Part shown: positions 47,986 through 59,174 of the stretch, piece by piece
How the letters are laid out: each line of letters begins with the position of its first letter
How positions within the stretch are numbered: the first letter of the stretch is position 1
NCBI GenBank assembly: GCA_034769895.1
Contig: JAWRYS010000710.1
Span: forward strand, 372,001-436,000
Length of the DNA stretch: 64,000 nucleotides
DNA from: Magicicada septendecula
Lineage: Eukaryota; Arthropoda; Insecta; Hemiptera; Cicadidae
Direction of reading: 5' to 3'
The notes under the pieces: model-generated
Told to the model about the DNA's origin: nothing
The model's database searches: none
What the model saw: only the letters and a program-made list of their open reading frames with translations
Program-made: the position numbers and the translations under genes

Positions 47986-49921
47986 TCACATTACATGTTG
48001 CCATAACACATTGAAGAATAAAAAAAATCTTAAAATTTATTAAAATTTAAAAAATGCAAAATTAAAAAAAAATAGTATTTTATCAAAAAAATTTCTCTTC
48101 TTTTTTCTTTTCTGTTTTTTACTTAAAATGCATTTATTTAAACCTTTCTCCTGATCAAAACATCTACTTACTCTAACATGTAAATACTTAGATTCTAACA
48201 ATACAATGCAATACAAAATAAATCCATAAAATACACATGGTTAATACACAAATAATAAAAGAGTCAACACTTAAAATATTCATTCGCTGGCAGGCGAAAA
48301 ATCAAGTTTTTTTTTTTTTCAAAAAAAAATTAAAATTTTCAAAAATTTTAAAATAAAAAATATTTAAATTTATAAAGCTGCTTTTATATTTAAACATTAT
48401 TTAAAATTTGGTTTAAATTGATTAAACAAACAAATTAAATTGACTTCCTACTATACAAGCTTAGTAGGTGTATGACCTCATCAGCTGATCGAAACTAGGT
48501 CAAGTCCAAAACCCTTGACCTACATATGTTATGTATACTTTCTATCTGAAATTACATTTGACATCAGTAATATCCTAATTTGGAACACAAAATAGTACAA
48601 AAACATTTAAAATAAGCAAAATATTAAGATAAATAATAAACAAATTGACATTTATGTTATTTGAAATAAACAATTCTTAGTTTTACATGATTTCCAAATT
48701 TTATCAAAAGTTTGTCACTGGTTTCAAAAATAAAAAATTTTATCTTTATTGTAAATCTCTCTCTTTACTTAATAACCTTATTTTCTCTTACTGTGGGTGA
48801 TGTAAATTATTTATTCTCATTAACTGTACTAGATCTGTATACATATATAATCTTTCTCCCCTTGACTCTAACAACTAACAACTTTTAGTAACATGACACC
48901 CATCTCTATTTAAAATATCTATCCCAAAACACTCTAACCCCAACTTATCATTAGACTCAAATCGCCACCTTCTCTACATATAAAAAATACTCTAAAACCC
49001 TTTGTACTAGGATATGTGTTTCCCCGCCCCCAAAAAACTCAATTTCCCTTATCTGGCGGCCTGGATTCTACCTAAGGCGGCCCCTCCTCACTAAAATCGA
49101 TACCAATTCCCGTCCCAACATATTTTGTTGCGAACTCCTACATTACACTACCCTCTAATACAAAATTGCCATCCCCAAAAATCTCAATCTCATTACCTTA
49201 CTACAACTACAACAAAATAACATCATTAATTATAAACAAAAATATATCACTCAAAATCTACATAAAGTCTCCATTACCACTGTGTGAACATCAATACTTC
49301 CCAAAATTCTATAACATACATTAGTTCAAAACAACATTACATTCTTCATTTCTACTATTTCTTTAACTTCAATTTGGACAGATCTACATGTCCCACAAAA
49401 TATTTATCACCCAAAACATAATCACCATATCACAATACTTTTCACCTCACCTCTGTAACATTTAACACAAAAATATTAGTTTACATCAAATAATTTATCA
49501 TTCATTACCAAATATCCAAACCTCGTAAAATAAATTAAATTCATAAAAAATTTAATTATTTAATATTTAAATAAGCAATCAAAATATTTAACATGTATCA
49601 AATTGTTTTAATTACATTAATTACCCAAAAGATAAATTATATAGTTATCGAAACAATTACCATTCGTCAATTACTGTTTTCACAATTAATTCTAATATTT
49701 ATTGAACTTGCAAATATTTCAATATTATTATTACAACAATCATCTTACGTACACACATTATTTACTTAACATTCCATAATGCACACAAATAAATTCACTA
49801 TATTTTATTTACAGACTTTTGTTATTTACCGTTCAGTTTTCCCACACTTCATTGTCCCATTTTTGCCATGTCGAAAACCATTAAACACAATGTTTATACT
49901 GTCTTATATTGTTTTAATAGT
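47986..49921. other. E3 3' noncoding region, AT-rich
   Basis: No coding potential. Poly(A) and poly(T) runs occur at 48045-48075 and 48305-48350. A TGACCT/AGGTCA inverted pair with CATCAGCTGATCGAAAC between lies at about 48470-48505. Confidence 0.6.
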
Positions 49922-51189
49922 TTAACCTCCATCGTTCCAAATTAACCTTGGTTTTACATAACATCTTTCTAATTTATCATCACACAAATGACTGTTTTGT
50001 GTGTTGTAACCATAAAAACTAAACTCATCCATCATACCCAAATACTCATTACACCAGTCTACATTAGGTAATTTTGTCAAGTCTCCATTAGTAAGTATAT
50101 TCAATATCAAGTCAATTATTTTCTCATTCATTGCAACATAAGGTAAATTATTATTCTTTAAACATGTATCATCAAAATAATCTTCACTCTCTATTATAAC
50201 AGGTAAGTACTTCAAATCATTTAGCATCTCTTTCAACTCATTATAGTCTCTCATTAGTTTATATAATTCTATTTCTTTATCAATGCACAACTCTCTCTCA
50301 AAACATCTTTCCTCATCATAACACCATATCACACTTTTATCATTCCACGCAGAGGGTACAAAATTATTCAACAAAAATAAACAACTCAAATCTTTCATTA
50401 ATAAGGGTCTCTTGCCCAAAAATAACACTTTTGAACACTCTGGTTCATCACAAATAAGGGGAAAATTTACCCTCTGCCCTACTACACATTCATCTACTCT
50501 TTCTTTCCATTCTTTTTCTAATTCAACAACACTAATTATTACTTCGTTACATATCACTCTCTCTCTCTCTCACTCACTGTTTCACTATCTATTTTCAACG
50601 TATCACTTTCTGATACCACCTTTTCAATTACAATACCATTTTCAATATCATTGTTCTTGCTCTCTACTACCACACTGTTAATTATATTCTCATTTTCGAC
50701 ATTATTGTCATCACTTGTTAATTTCTTACTGTCATTATTATTTTTACTTTTACTCTGTTCTCCTACTGACTCTACTACTCTCTCAATATCTCGTTTCAAT
50801 TCATTACAACTATATTCGCATTTTGTTTTTACCTCATCAATATCAAATTTAAGTACATCAAATTTAGCGTCAAATTTATTCAATTTTATATCGTTATTGT
50901 CAAAACGATTATTTAATTCACTAAATTTGGTCTCAAAATTACTATTCATTCTCTCGAATTGGCTAAGCATGATACTCATCATATCGTTATCAGACCTATT
51001 ACATTTTGTTGAGATCGGGGTTATCTGTACCCCCGAATCTTCAGTTACGTTACTCTGGTCACTTAAATTTATCTCTGCTTTCTCTTGACTCGCACTTGGA
51101 GTCGAATGTAACTCAAAATTACTTATATCTGACTCATCAAAAACTTCGACACTCGTCGCTTCATTTACGTTATTTTTGTGATCTGACAT
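49922..51189 (-). pseudogene. E3 coiled-coil Gag-position protein, one frameshift
   Basis: The minus strand starts MSDHKNNVNEATSVEVFDES (51189). A coiled-coil region around MLSQFERMNSNFETKFSEL and NNRFDNNDIKLNKFDAKFD (about 50975-50850) is followed by an acidic Asn/Ser-rich stretch to SETVSERERE (50554). The frame then changes within a CT/GA repeat (50558-50580) and continues ICNEVIISVVELEKEW, VGQRVNFPLICDEPECSKV, NNFVPSAWNDKSVIWCYDE and FERELCIDKEIELYKLM, to the C terminus KPRLIWNDGG (49922). The SAWN, WCY-E-R-FERE and terminal DGG features tie it to the E1 and E2 proteins, although the rest differs widely. Confidence 0.8.
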
Positions 51190-51337
51190 TTTTATAATTG
51201 ATTAAATTAAATTAAAGAAATTAATTAAATAAGTAGTGTAATTAATTAGATTTTGTAATGTAGCGTTATTTTGCTACGCTAACCTAAAACATGTTTGTAT
51301 CTTTGTAGATGTGGAATTTAATTAATTAATTATAATT

Positions 51338-51356
51338 CATCCCTGTTCGGGCGCCA
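51338..51356 (-). promoter_or_regulatory. E3 primer binding site, tRNA-Lys type
   Basis: The reverse complement reads TGGCGCCCGAACAGGGATG, 17 of 18 bases like the classical tRNA-Lys primer site, two bases (AA) inside the 5' LTR end. Confidence 0.85.
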
Positions 51357-51358
51357 TT

Positions 51359-52520
51359 TGTACTACTCTAATCGAATTGAAAATTTTAATTATCAAATTA
51401 TAATAATAAATCTCCCACCTACCTGCAAAGACTCGGGTTCCAAGGATTCGATCACATGTACACTAGATACAAACATGTGTTCAGGTTATCGAAATAACTG
51501 ATTCGACACATTGTTATGAAGAGAAATAGTTAATTTTAATTATCTATTATTGCCAATTTAAAAGTTTGTTGATCAAATATAGTCACTTACATGTTTTTCG
51601 ACTATGGTGTAATTCTTGCTTATAACTCTATATTTTTAAACTTACATATTATTACTTACAATCTTAAAGTAGCCCAGCCTGCTCACTCACTACTCACATT
51701 CTTAAAATAAAATTCCCCTTCACCCTTAGGAATTAAAACTCATTATATATAAAGCCCCAGCCATCCATGTGTTCACTCGTTGACCGCGTGGTCGCCCGTT
51801 TTTAGTTTCTGAATTGTCCCGAATCAAAAAAACTATTGTGTTTTGTTATTGTCTCGTTGTCAGACCTCACCGTCACTTGGTTTTTACACTGTTAACTCGT
51901 TTTACTGTTATATTATAAAATTTTGCGAGGAGCCCACTCGGCTCAGTACCGGCGCCAGTCTAATCAGTGAACGACTGCTAATGTACTTCCGTGCGAGGGA
52001 GGAACAGTGCATTCACGGCCACCTACTTTGCGTCGTCTTTCATGCTCAGTTGTTGAGGCATATTCCGTTTATACATGGAACATGGGAGTTATATTCAGGA
52101 TACCAGAGCACGATATTGGCGTCTGCTCTATTGACGTCACTAGCAGTGGGCGTGGTTTAACGGCACTTCCGGAAGGTCTGTGAAAAGACGATGAATACTT
52201 TGGCGCCTTGACCATCTTGAGTTTTTACCAGCGCGTGGGTTGGCGCCCATGCTTGGTGTACGCATAGGTGCGCGCTGCCACACTCTCGCATAGTTCTTGG
52301 AAAATCTAGGGTGGTAAATTCTTTGCTTGCTGATTGCACCACACTATTGAGTCTTGCCTTTGTCCCAAACTGTTCCGTCTGCACGTGTTCTTTCGCAACC
52401 GAAATAGCGTCGCATAATCCAATTTCACAAGTTCTTGTAAAACTCCTGCACAAAATGAAATAAATAAAATGTAATACCCCATACTGTAAAAAATGAAATT
52501 ACCCAAAATTGACCCGCCCA
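51359..52520 (-). repeat. E3 5' LTR (right copy)
   Basis: It differs from the left copy at only a few bases (for example CAAGCTGCC versus CGCGCTGCC), so insertion is recent. Confidence 0.93.
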
Positions 52521-54950
52521 TAATGTATATGAGTGTGAAATTAAACACCATTAAAGTAATTTGGTAATCAAATTAATAGAGACAATGATTTTTACCAATG
52601 AACTTAAAAAAAAAAAAAAAAAAAATTGTCAAGTTCAGTATCAGTGAGTATGGGAACGCTTTTAAGAGATGTGTAACAAAATAAAAACTTGGTATCAATA
52701 CAAGAAGTGGGGATGATTTTGGGGGGTAGATTGGTGCTCAATGAAGTGATAGAACAATGGAGTGTGGAACTGCAAAGGTTGAAAGCTTTCGTGTATAAAT
52801 GTTAATTAATTAGTTAGTAGGTTGCTATTGCGGGGGTGGCCTGTGCTCCCGTAGGTAGCGAAAAGGGTTGGGGGTAACCGAGAGTGTTACCTCCATCGGA
52901 GGCCAAAAGGGCGAGAATGTGCGGCACACCTTTTTGGGTAAATTAAAATTTACACACTGCCAAACGACCGTGTCGCACATAACTAAAATGATGTGTAACA
53001 GGCAGTCAAATTGAAGTTCAGATTTCCCCGACTTTTCGGGCGATTACTGCCTTACCAGCACTATTCGTGGATTTGGCTAGCGGCCAGCTATGGTCATATC
53101 AAGTCCCTTGACCATAGCTGACTTGAAATTGGTACATATTTGAAATTCAATGGGGGGAGACAACTAGGGGAAATCTTCCGGAACTATGAAACAGCGGCTG
53201 CCACTCTGCCCGCTTGGGGGTAGCAAGACAGGTGGTAGACCCGCATTAAGGGTGTGTAGTTATAGACCCGAACATGTTGATGTTCAATACTTTCAAATGT
53301 AATAGCGGAAGCAAAGACACGGAGAGGTGAAACCTACTCCAAAATATCCAGTCTTTGTCGAAGCGCCAGGGCGCCACAGTCCTACATAATTTAAAATAGT
53401 GTGTGTGGCTGGGAGGTGACTCAAAGGAGTCACGAATGTAAATTTTATAACATAAAAATTTCTTACAATTTGATCTTATAAAAATGCTTGTGCTCTGTTC
53501 AATTAACTAGCTGCTCAGATATTTAATATAAGGTGTTCATTACATGCTTTTAAACGTATTGTTTTATTATTGTATGTTAAATATACAATACCACCTTACA
53601 ATTATTGTATATTATGTATTGGATAATTGTTATTGATAAAATATGTGTTTTCATTATGTGTATATTTTTTTTATAAGCCAATAAGTAAACGTCTGGCAGG
53701 CGGGTAACAAAATGATCAGAATCAGAGAAAAGGGAAACAAGAAGGTGAGGAGTAATGATAAATAAAAAGATATATATTTCATGCAGTTTGTTCAAATTTG
53801 AGATATGTTTTCATTATGTTAGGATATCAGCTGATCAGCAATAACATGTCACTGATATTGGGTTCATAAATGCTACCCAATAGTAAATTAAACACAATTT
53901 AATTAAATAATTAAATAATTGAAGAGATGATTTTAATAATAAATTTAAATTTATTCTGATGCAAACTTCATGTAATTGTAAAACAAATGAAATATGTACT
54001 TTAATTGAAGGGAATTATAAAGTAAATACTAATTGATGTAAATAAGGATTTAACTTATTAAAATATTCATTTAAAATTGAAAACTGAAGGAAATGTTTGA
54101 GCTGAAGCGGTGTTTGGAAAATAAGATGTGTATGTTACTATCCAAGTAACTTGTATCAATGCTAATCTATATTTTATATTTTAACTGTAGATTCCCCACC
54201 TAAGTGCGGTCATGACCTCACCGGACCATGACCGTGAAAGTAGTTAATTGTGGCAAATCATAAATCTTACTTGATATAACCGGCTTGTGGTTTGTTTTAT
54301 TTTGTCAACCCGGTGGTTTGTTAGACTTAGTAGGGGGGTTATTTTATGGGGAATCTACCTAATTTTGGAACAGGGCTATTTTCACCCAGATAGGGGTGGT
54401 AGTCCATTAGGGGTGTACAAATAAAAAAATAGTAGGCAATACCGAATTTTATTGTAACGCCGAAGCAAGGATGGGGGTGGAATAAAAGAAAAAATGTCCA
54501 CCCCTTCCGTATCAGTCCTTGTGAAGGCAACTAGATGCTACAGTCTAGGGGGGGGTAATAGTGAGTGTGGATGGGCGGTGACCCAGTTACAGGTCACGAG
54601 GGAGATGTGGTTTATGGCAAGGATGAGGCTGAAAAAGGCCAAGAAGCCTCGCGCAGAACACATTAATATGTAACGGGTATCAGGGGTTAAGGGATAAAAG
54701 GGGGGTAGTAAAAGAAAAAAAAAAAAAATTTTTTTAATTCTATATAAATATGAGTAGGCAAGTAAGGATATAATTTGTATTTACTGTGAGTTAATGTTAT
54801 TTTGTATAATTAATGTGTCATTTTGGCTGGGCAATATTGTACGGGGAATATTATTCAATTTAACTGGAATTTATGTGTACCATTGTAAACCAATATTGTT
54901 TTATTAATACTATTGTTTAGGGTCTATAATATAAAATGAGCCAATACGTT
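52521..54950. other. E2 interior with GC-richer structured inserts, unclassified
   Basis: Contains a poly(A) run (52607-52625) and a GC-richer block (52820-53420) with an 11-bp perfect stem AGCTATGGTCA / TGACCATAGCT (53086-53119). The direct repeat at 53882-54015 follows, and a second G-rich block lies at 54190-54710. No protein frame is conserved. The two GC blocks may be other retroelement leader sequences. I could not assign them. Confidence 0.4.
53882..54015. repeat. Direct repeat of about 130 bp flanking the E3 block (right copy)
   Basis: Matches 46199-46324 apart from an 11-bp internal duplication. Confidence 0.9.
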
Positions 54951-54954
54951 GTCA

Positions 54955-55283
54955 ATGAACCAGTACGGCTAAGAGGAAATGAACCAGTTGTGGGATATGG
55001 AGTGATGGAAGGCCGTTTGTCAATTTTTTAATTCCATGTTATAAAGTCAGGCGATACTGGGTCGGGTATCTGTTCGATTTTTCGGTGTTGGGATCTCGAA
55101 CAGAGAAGTCCAGTAAGATCGGATGGGTGCTGTCGCAGTCGCCAGACTAGGGGGGTAAGAACCTATGATTTAGTAGAGTGTTCAGGGGGGTTGCGGCGCC
55201 ATATCCTCACTGATCCTCTTAGGTTTAGGCAATAAGAGTTTGAACGCTCCGGCCTTCAATCTCTTATTGGGGGGGGGGGGTAT
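54955..55283 (+). promoter_or_regulatory. E2 conserved 3' RNA module, hairpin and polypurine tract
   Basis: CGGCTAAGAGGAAATGAACC (54966) comes first. The block CGGTGTTGGGATCTC with loop GAACA and GAGAAGTCC (55083-55111) follows, then GTTGCGGCGCCATATCC. The last hairpin, 55230-55269, has CAATAAGAG/CTCTTATTG (9 bp), a T-T mismatch, TTGAA/TTCAA (5 bp), a C-C mismatch, GC/GC and a TCCG loop. A run of 11 G plus TAT abuts the LTR at 55284. Confidence 0.75.
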
Positions 55284-56475
55284 TGTAACGGTACAGAAAT
55301 GGGAATTTTATTTTATATAAATCAGTATTTAATTCAGTAATTCAATAGTTAACTGCACCTGTAAGGAGCCTCCAGTACAGCAATGCACATTGTTAGCCAA
55401 AACAATTGCCAGACGCATTGCGTAACCGCCAGCAGCAGCCTTGTGACACAGTCTCCAGTCTACAGTGTGTGTCATCAGACAGTGCACAACGCACAGTGGT
55501 AAGCAGTATCAGACAGTAAAGTTTGTTAATCAAAAAACAGTGGCCTCGGGTTTACAAGATAGGCCGTTAAAATAAATCCGGCCTATCTAAGAAAGTGTGT
55601 AAACATTCAAAAGTATTAAAAGTGTGAAAACATTTATACAAAAGTGTACAAATAATAACGTGTGGCCAGTTCCATTACAACTCACGGCTGAGCGGCCAGA
55701 CAATCAGCAGACAGTTACCAGAACAAAACGGTAGCCTCGGACGAGTTCTTGGTAGGCCGAAAAAAAATACAAAAGTAGGCCTACCAAGTAATATAAAATG
55801 ACGTAAGGTAATAATAAACTGTGTTCGGAGTGGAGAGTGACTAGTGAAAACAGTTCCGGACAAAATAGTGTACAACATTTGGATATTACGCAAATAGGTA
55901 ACAAGTGTAAAGACAGTTTCATTTGGCCAAAACATTATAATTAATAAAGAGCTCATTAATTAAATAGGAAGTTTTAAAAAAGAAATGTAAATTGAGTGAG
56001 TGTGTGTATGGGTTATTAAAAGTACTGGCTCAATTAGAAAGATGCAGTAGTCGTAGTCTATACAAAATTATTGGACTAAAATTAGTAAACATTTTAAATA
56101 TAAAGAAAACGTAATAATCAATGATAGAGTATTTAATTAAAATAAAAAGAGTAATTAAAAGGTTCATTCTTCTATAAACATGTGTTAGTGTAGTTATTTC
56201 GCCGTAAACCATTTCCTAGTTTTCTGTGTTGACAACTCGTCTAACGAAATTTTGGGATTTTCTGAGTTTTATTATAGTCAGATAGCGGGATTTTATAAGG
56301 GCAAAAGTGTAAAGGTTTCGATATATAACCTTACAAAAATATCGTGGCGACCTGGGCAGTTTTAATAAGGTAAGTTTTCGGGGACCATGACGGTAAGTAG
56401 AATTCTGGCAGCGGTGAGTATTATTTTATGATGAGTAATTTTTAATTAAAAAGGAAAGAAAGGAGTACCTTTACA
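55284..56475 (+). repeat. E2 3' LTR
   Basis: Nearly identical to 42417-43609 and followed by the GTTA target duplication. Confidence 0.92.
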
Positions 56476-56533
56476 GTTAGATATATATAGAGCAACAGTT
56501 TGTAAGAAACAAACAATTTTTTTTCTTCTCAAA

Positions 56534-57982
56534 ATGGCAAACAATAAAGAGACTGTAGTTGAAATGAGCGAGTTGGCTGGCGTGGGGGAACCAGGGGTTC
56601 ATTCAACCCCAGTAAATTGGTCCAAAGAATACAGCTTAACTGAGTCAGCAATAGATGACCTGAGTACTCAGTCAGCTCCAACCTCGACAAAATGTAACAA
56701 TCAATTTGATAATGATATAATGAGTATGTTACGAATAATATCAAAGGATATTCATGAGCAGAAAAGTGAAATTAAAGAAATAAAAAATAATTTTGATGAG
56801 AAATTCAATGAACAGAGTGTAAGGTTAAACGAAAAGTTTGACGAAAAGTTTGATAATTTGGATAAGAAATTCAATGCACAAAGTGCAAAGTTTTATAATT
56901 TTGATGAAAAATTTAATAAATTTGATGAGAAATTTAATAAACTCGATGAAAAATTTAATGAACAGAATGTAAAATTTAATGAAGTGAAAAACAAAATCAA
57001 AAAACAAAGTTAATTTTGATAAAAAAATTTCCAGAGTAGACGACGTTATCAATAAATTGAAAATGAAGAAAGTAGATAAGCAAATAGAGATTAAAATGGG
57101 AGTAGAGGATAGTGGAGAAACAGACAAATTAAATGTAAATAAAGACGATAAGTTAAGTAGGGATGAGAATTATAATAATATAATTAAAAACAGGGTATTA
57201 GAGGATAATGGTGTGAATATTGATAGTGATGATGAAATTTTAGAGGGAGTAGAATATAATGATGGAATGTTAGTGTGTGTTGATGAGTCAGAGAGAAAGT
57301 GGAGAAAGAATATACAGGTAGAGGGGTTGCAGGGGGTAAATTTTTCCCGTGATGTTGTAGTTGGGGGTGAAGAAAAGGCTTCACGCACGTATTTGGAAGA
57401 CAAAAGGTCTGCAAATAGCCGTCCCTGGATTTTTTGTGCACCTGATAGGTGGTGCAGCGATAAAGTTGTAGTGTCCCCTGCATATATTGAGAGAGAGAGT
57501 GTGACTTGGTGTTATGGTGAGAGATATTTTGAGAGAGAGAGAGGTATTGTGATGAGAGAGAGAGAAAGAGAGAGATAGAGATTTTTGAGATTAATAGAGG
57601 TTATGAAATGTTAGTGCAGAGTTTGGATATTGAGAGAGGTGAGCATATTGTCTTACCTTGTGAAATAGATACTGATGATTTTGATGATACTGTTGTAGAT
57701 AATAAACACTTACATTATGATGTAATTGATATAGTGGAGGAATATGATGATAGAACGTACCTCATGTTAACAAAAAATACTGACGGAGACAAGACCAAAA
57801 ATACCAGAGTAAACGGATTTTATGAGTTAATAGGGGAGAATAATCTGGTGCATTATTCTTATGATAAAGGGAAAATTTTAATATGCAAGGGTTATTATAT
57901 AAATAGTAATAACGATAGGAGTGTAATTAAAGACGAGAAATTTTATGTAAAAGTAAGATTATTATTTGATGATGGTGGATAA
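56534..57982 (+). pseudogene. E1b coiled-coil Gag-position protein, broken
   Basis: Second copy of the E1 protein, almost identical to 38271-39722. It lacks the 2-bp insertion and the TGA that break E1a, but has its own 2-bp deletion (about 57005, AAAACAAAG versus AAAACAGAAAG). It shares the frame change in the GA tract at about 57550-57580. Heptads lie at about 56790-56990, and the WCSDKV and WCYGERYFERE block at about 57450-57540. It ends RLLFDDGG. The two copies carry different primary lesions, so they diverged after duplication, while the shared GA-tract shift predates it. Confidence 0.8.
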
Positions 57983-58807
57983 GAGTTTTATTGTGTATGA
58001 ACATTTAACTATGTGAACAGCGTGGTTTTGAAATGGATTGTCCTATGAAACGAGTTGTGGTCAATAATAATAAATAATAAGTTGGATTGTATATTATTTT
58101 GTGTGTTAATGTCAAGGTGTTTGTGTATTACATTATGTTGTGTGTTATATATATGTTTATGTAAACCATGTAGGTAATAAGTAACTTTGTGTTGTTAAAT
58201 TATGTGAATTAAATAATTGAAGATTAATTAATTATTGTTGTATAAAAGAGATTTGATAATGAAGTTAGATGATTTTATGAGATTTAGATTATCTAAGGAG
58301 TAGTAAATGAATAATTAAAAGTTTGATATAAAAGAGTTGATGGAAATGATGGTCATAGTGTGTGTGGCGAGGAGGTTGCTACAGGGGTAGTAACGTTAAA
58401 CAACGTTAAATATTAAGTATAAAATATATGGTGTTGATACTGGTGTTGAACATAAAAGATAATTATGAGTCTGCTTTAAAGAAGTATTAAAATCAGGAAA
58501 ACTGATCAATGAAATTTAAGTAGTTAGATTGTTTGCCATAATGAAGTTGTGCTTTGAATTCTATATGATAGAGATATAGATAATTGTTGTTGATTTTAGG
58601 AAACCTAAGGAATTATTTTACGTGTTATCTTAGTATAAGAGTATATTTTTCTTGTGGTGAAAAGAGTTGAAATATTATTGACTGGAGTCAAGATTTTGGT
58701 AAATGTAGGAATGTAAAAAGGAGAAAGAGACATTCTGTCATAAATCTTGTTTGTTTGATATTTGAGAAATTAGGAATTAAGAAAACCAATGCCTCTTAAC
58801 ATAAACC
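57983..58807. other. E1b 3' noncoding region, AT-rich
   Basis: Colinear with 39723-40632, shorter by one deletion. No gene. Confidence 0.7.
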
Positions 58808-59174
58808 AATGCAGCTAAGGGGAGACATATCAGTTGTGGATATGGGATTATACAAGGCCACTAGTTACTTTTTTGTATTCGATGTTTCAGAGTTTAGTGA
58901 TGCTGTGGCGGCGGTCCTGAGCTGGCCAGCACGTCAGCACAGGAACGTCAAGTGCCTGGATGGCCTTGCGGTGTTGGGATCTCGCAAGAGAAGTCCAGTA
59001 AGGTCAGGCAGGTAGTGTCACCATCATTGGACCAAGGGTAAGATATTTGTATTCTTTTTATATAAACACTACAGGGGGTTGTGGCAACATATCCGGGCTG
59101 ATCCCTTTAGGAAGTGTGAATGAGTCAATGAGAGTTTTTATGTTTCGACATAAAACCTCTCATTGAGGGGATTT
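58808..59174 (+). promoter_or_regulatory. E1b conserved 3' RNA module, hairpin and polypurine tract
   Basis: Identical in plan to 40633-40999. The stem-loop with the GCAA loop is at 58976-58996, the UUCG hairpin at 59126-59165 and the polypurine tract at 59166-59173. Confidence 0.75.

Larger units (their letters stand above)
46468..52520 (-). mobile_element. E3 LTR element (minus strand) nested in E2
   Basis: LTRs at 46468-47630 and 51359-52520 (plus-strand start TGTACTACTC, end GACCCGCTACA or GACCCGCCCA). On the minus strand the primer binding site TGGCGCCCGAACAGGGATG (complement of 51338-51356) adjoins the 5' LTR, and the polypurine tract GAGGGGGTAT (complement of 47631-47640) adjoins the 3' LTR. 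The internal region is 3.7 kb with one related coiled-coil protein and no pol. A clean target duplication is not visible (GTGG versus TAAT). Confidence 0.9.
42417..56475 (+). mobile_element. E2 LTR element, nested in E1b, carrying E3
   Basis: LTRs at 42417-43609 and 55284-56475 (1192-1193 bp) begin TGTAACGGTACAG and end CTTTACA. GTTA flanks both sides (42413-42416 and 56476-56479), a perfect 4-bp target duplication confirmed by the uninterrupted E1a leader near 38215. The internal region encodes a protein related to that of E1. It is split by E3 (46468-52520) and an undefined segment, and shows no pol. Confidence 0.92.

Noticed and set aside
48465-48510. CATCAGCTGATCGAAAC inside a TGACCT/AGGTCA inverted pair, ribozyme-like
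   Set aside because: The core lacks the full CTGATGA plus GAAAC order on one strand. It is probably a retroelement tail motif or chance.
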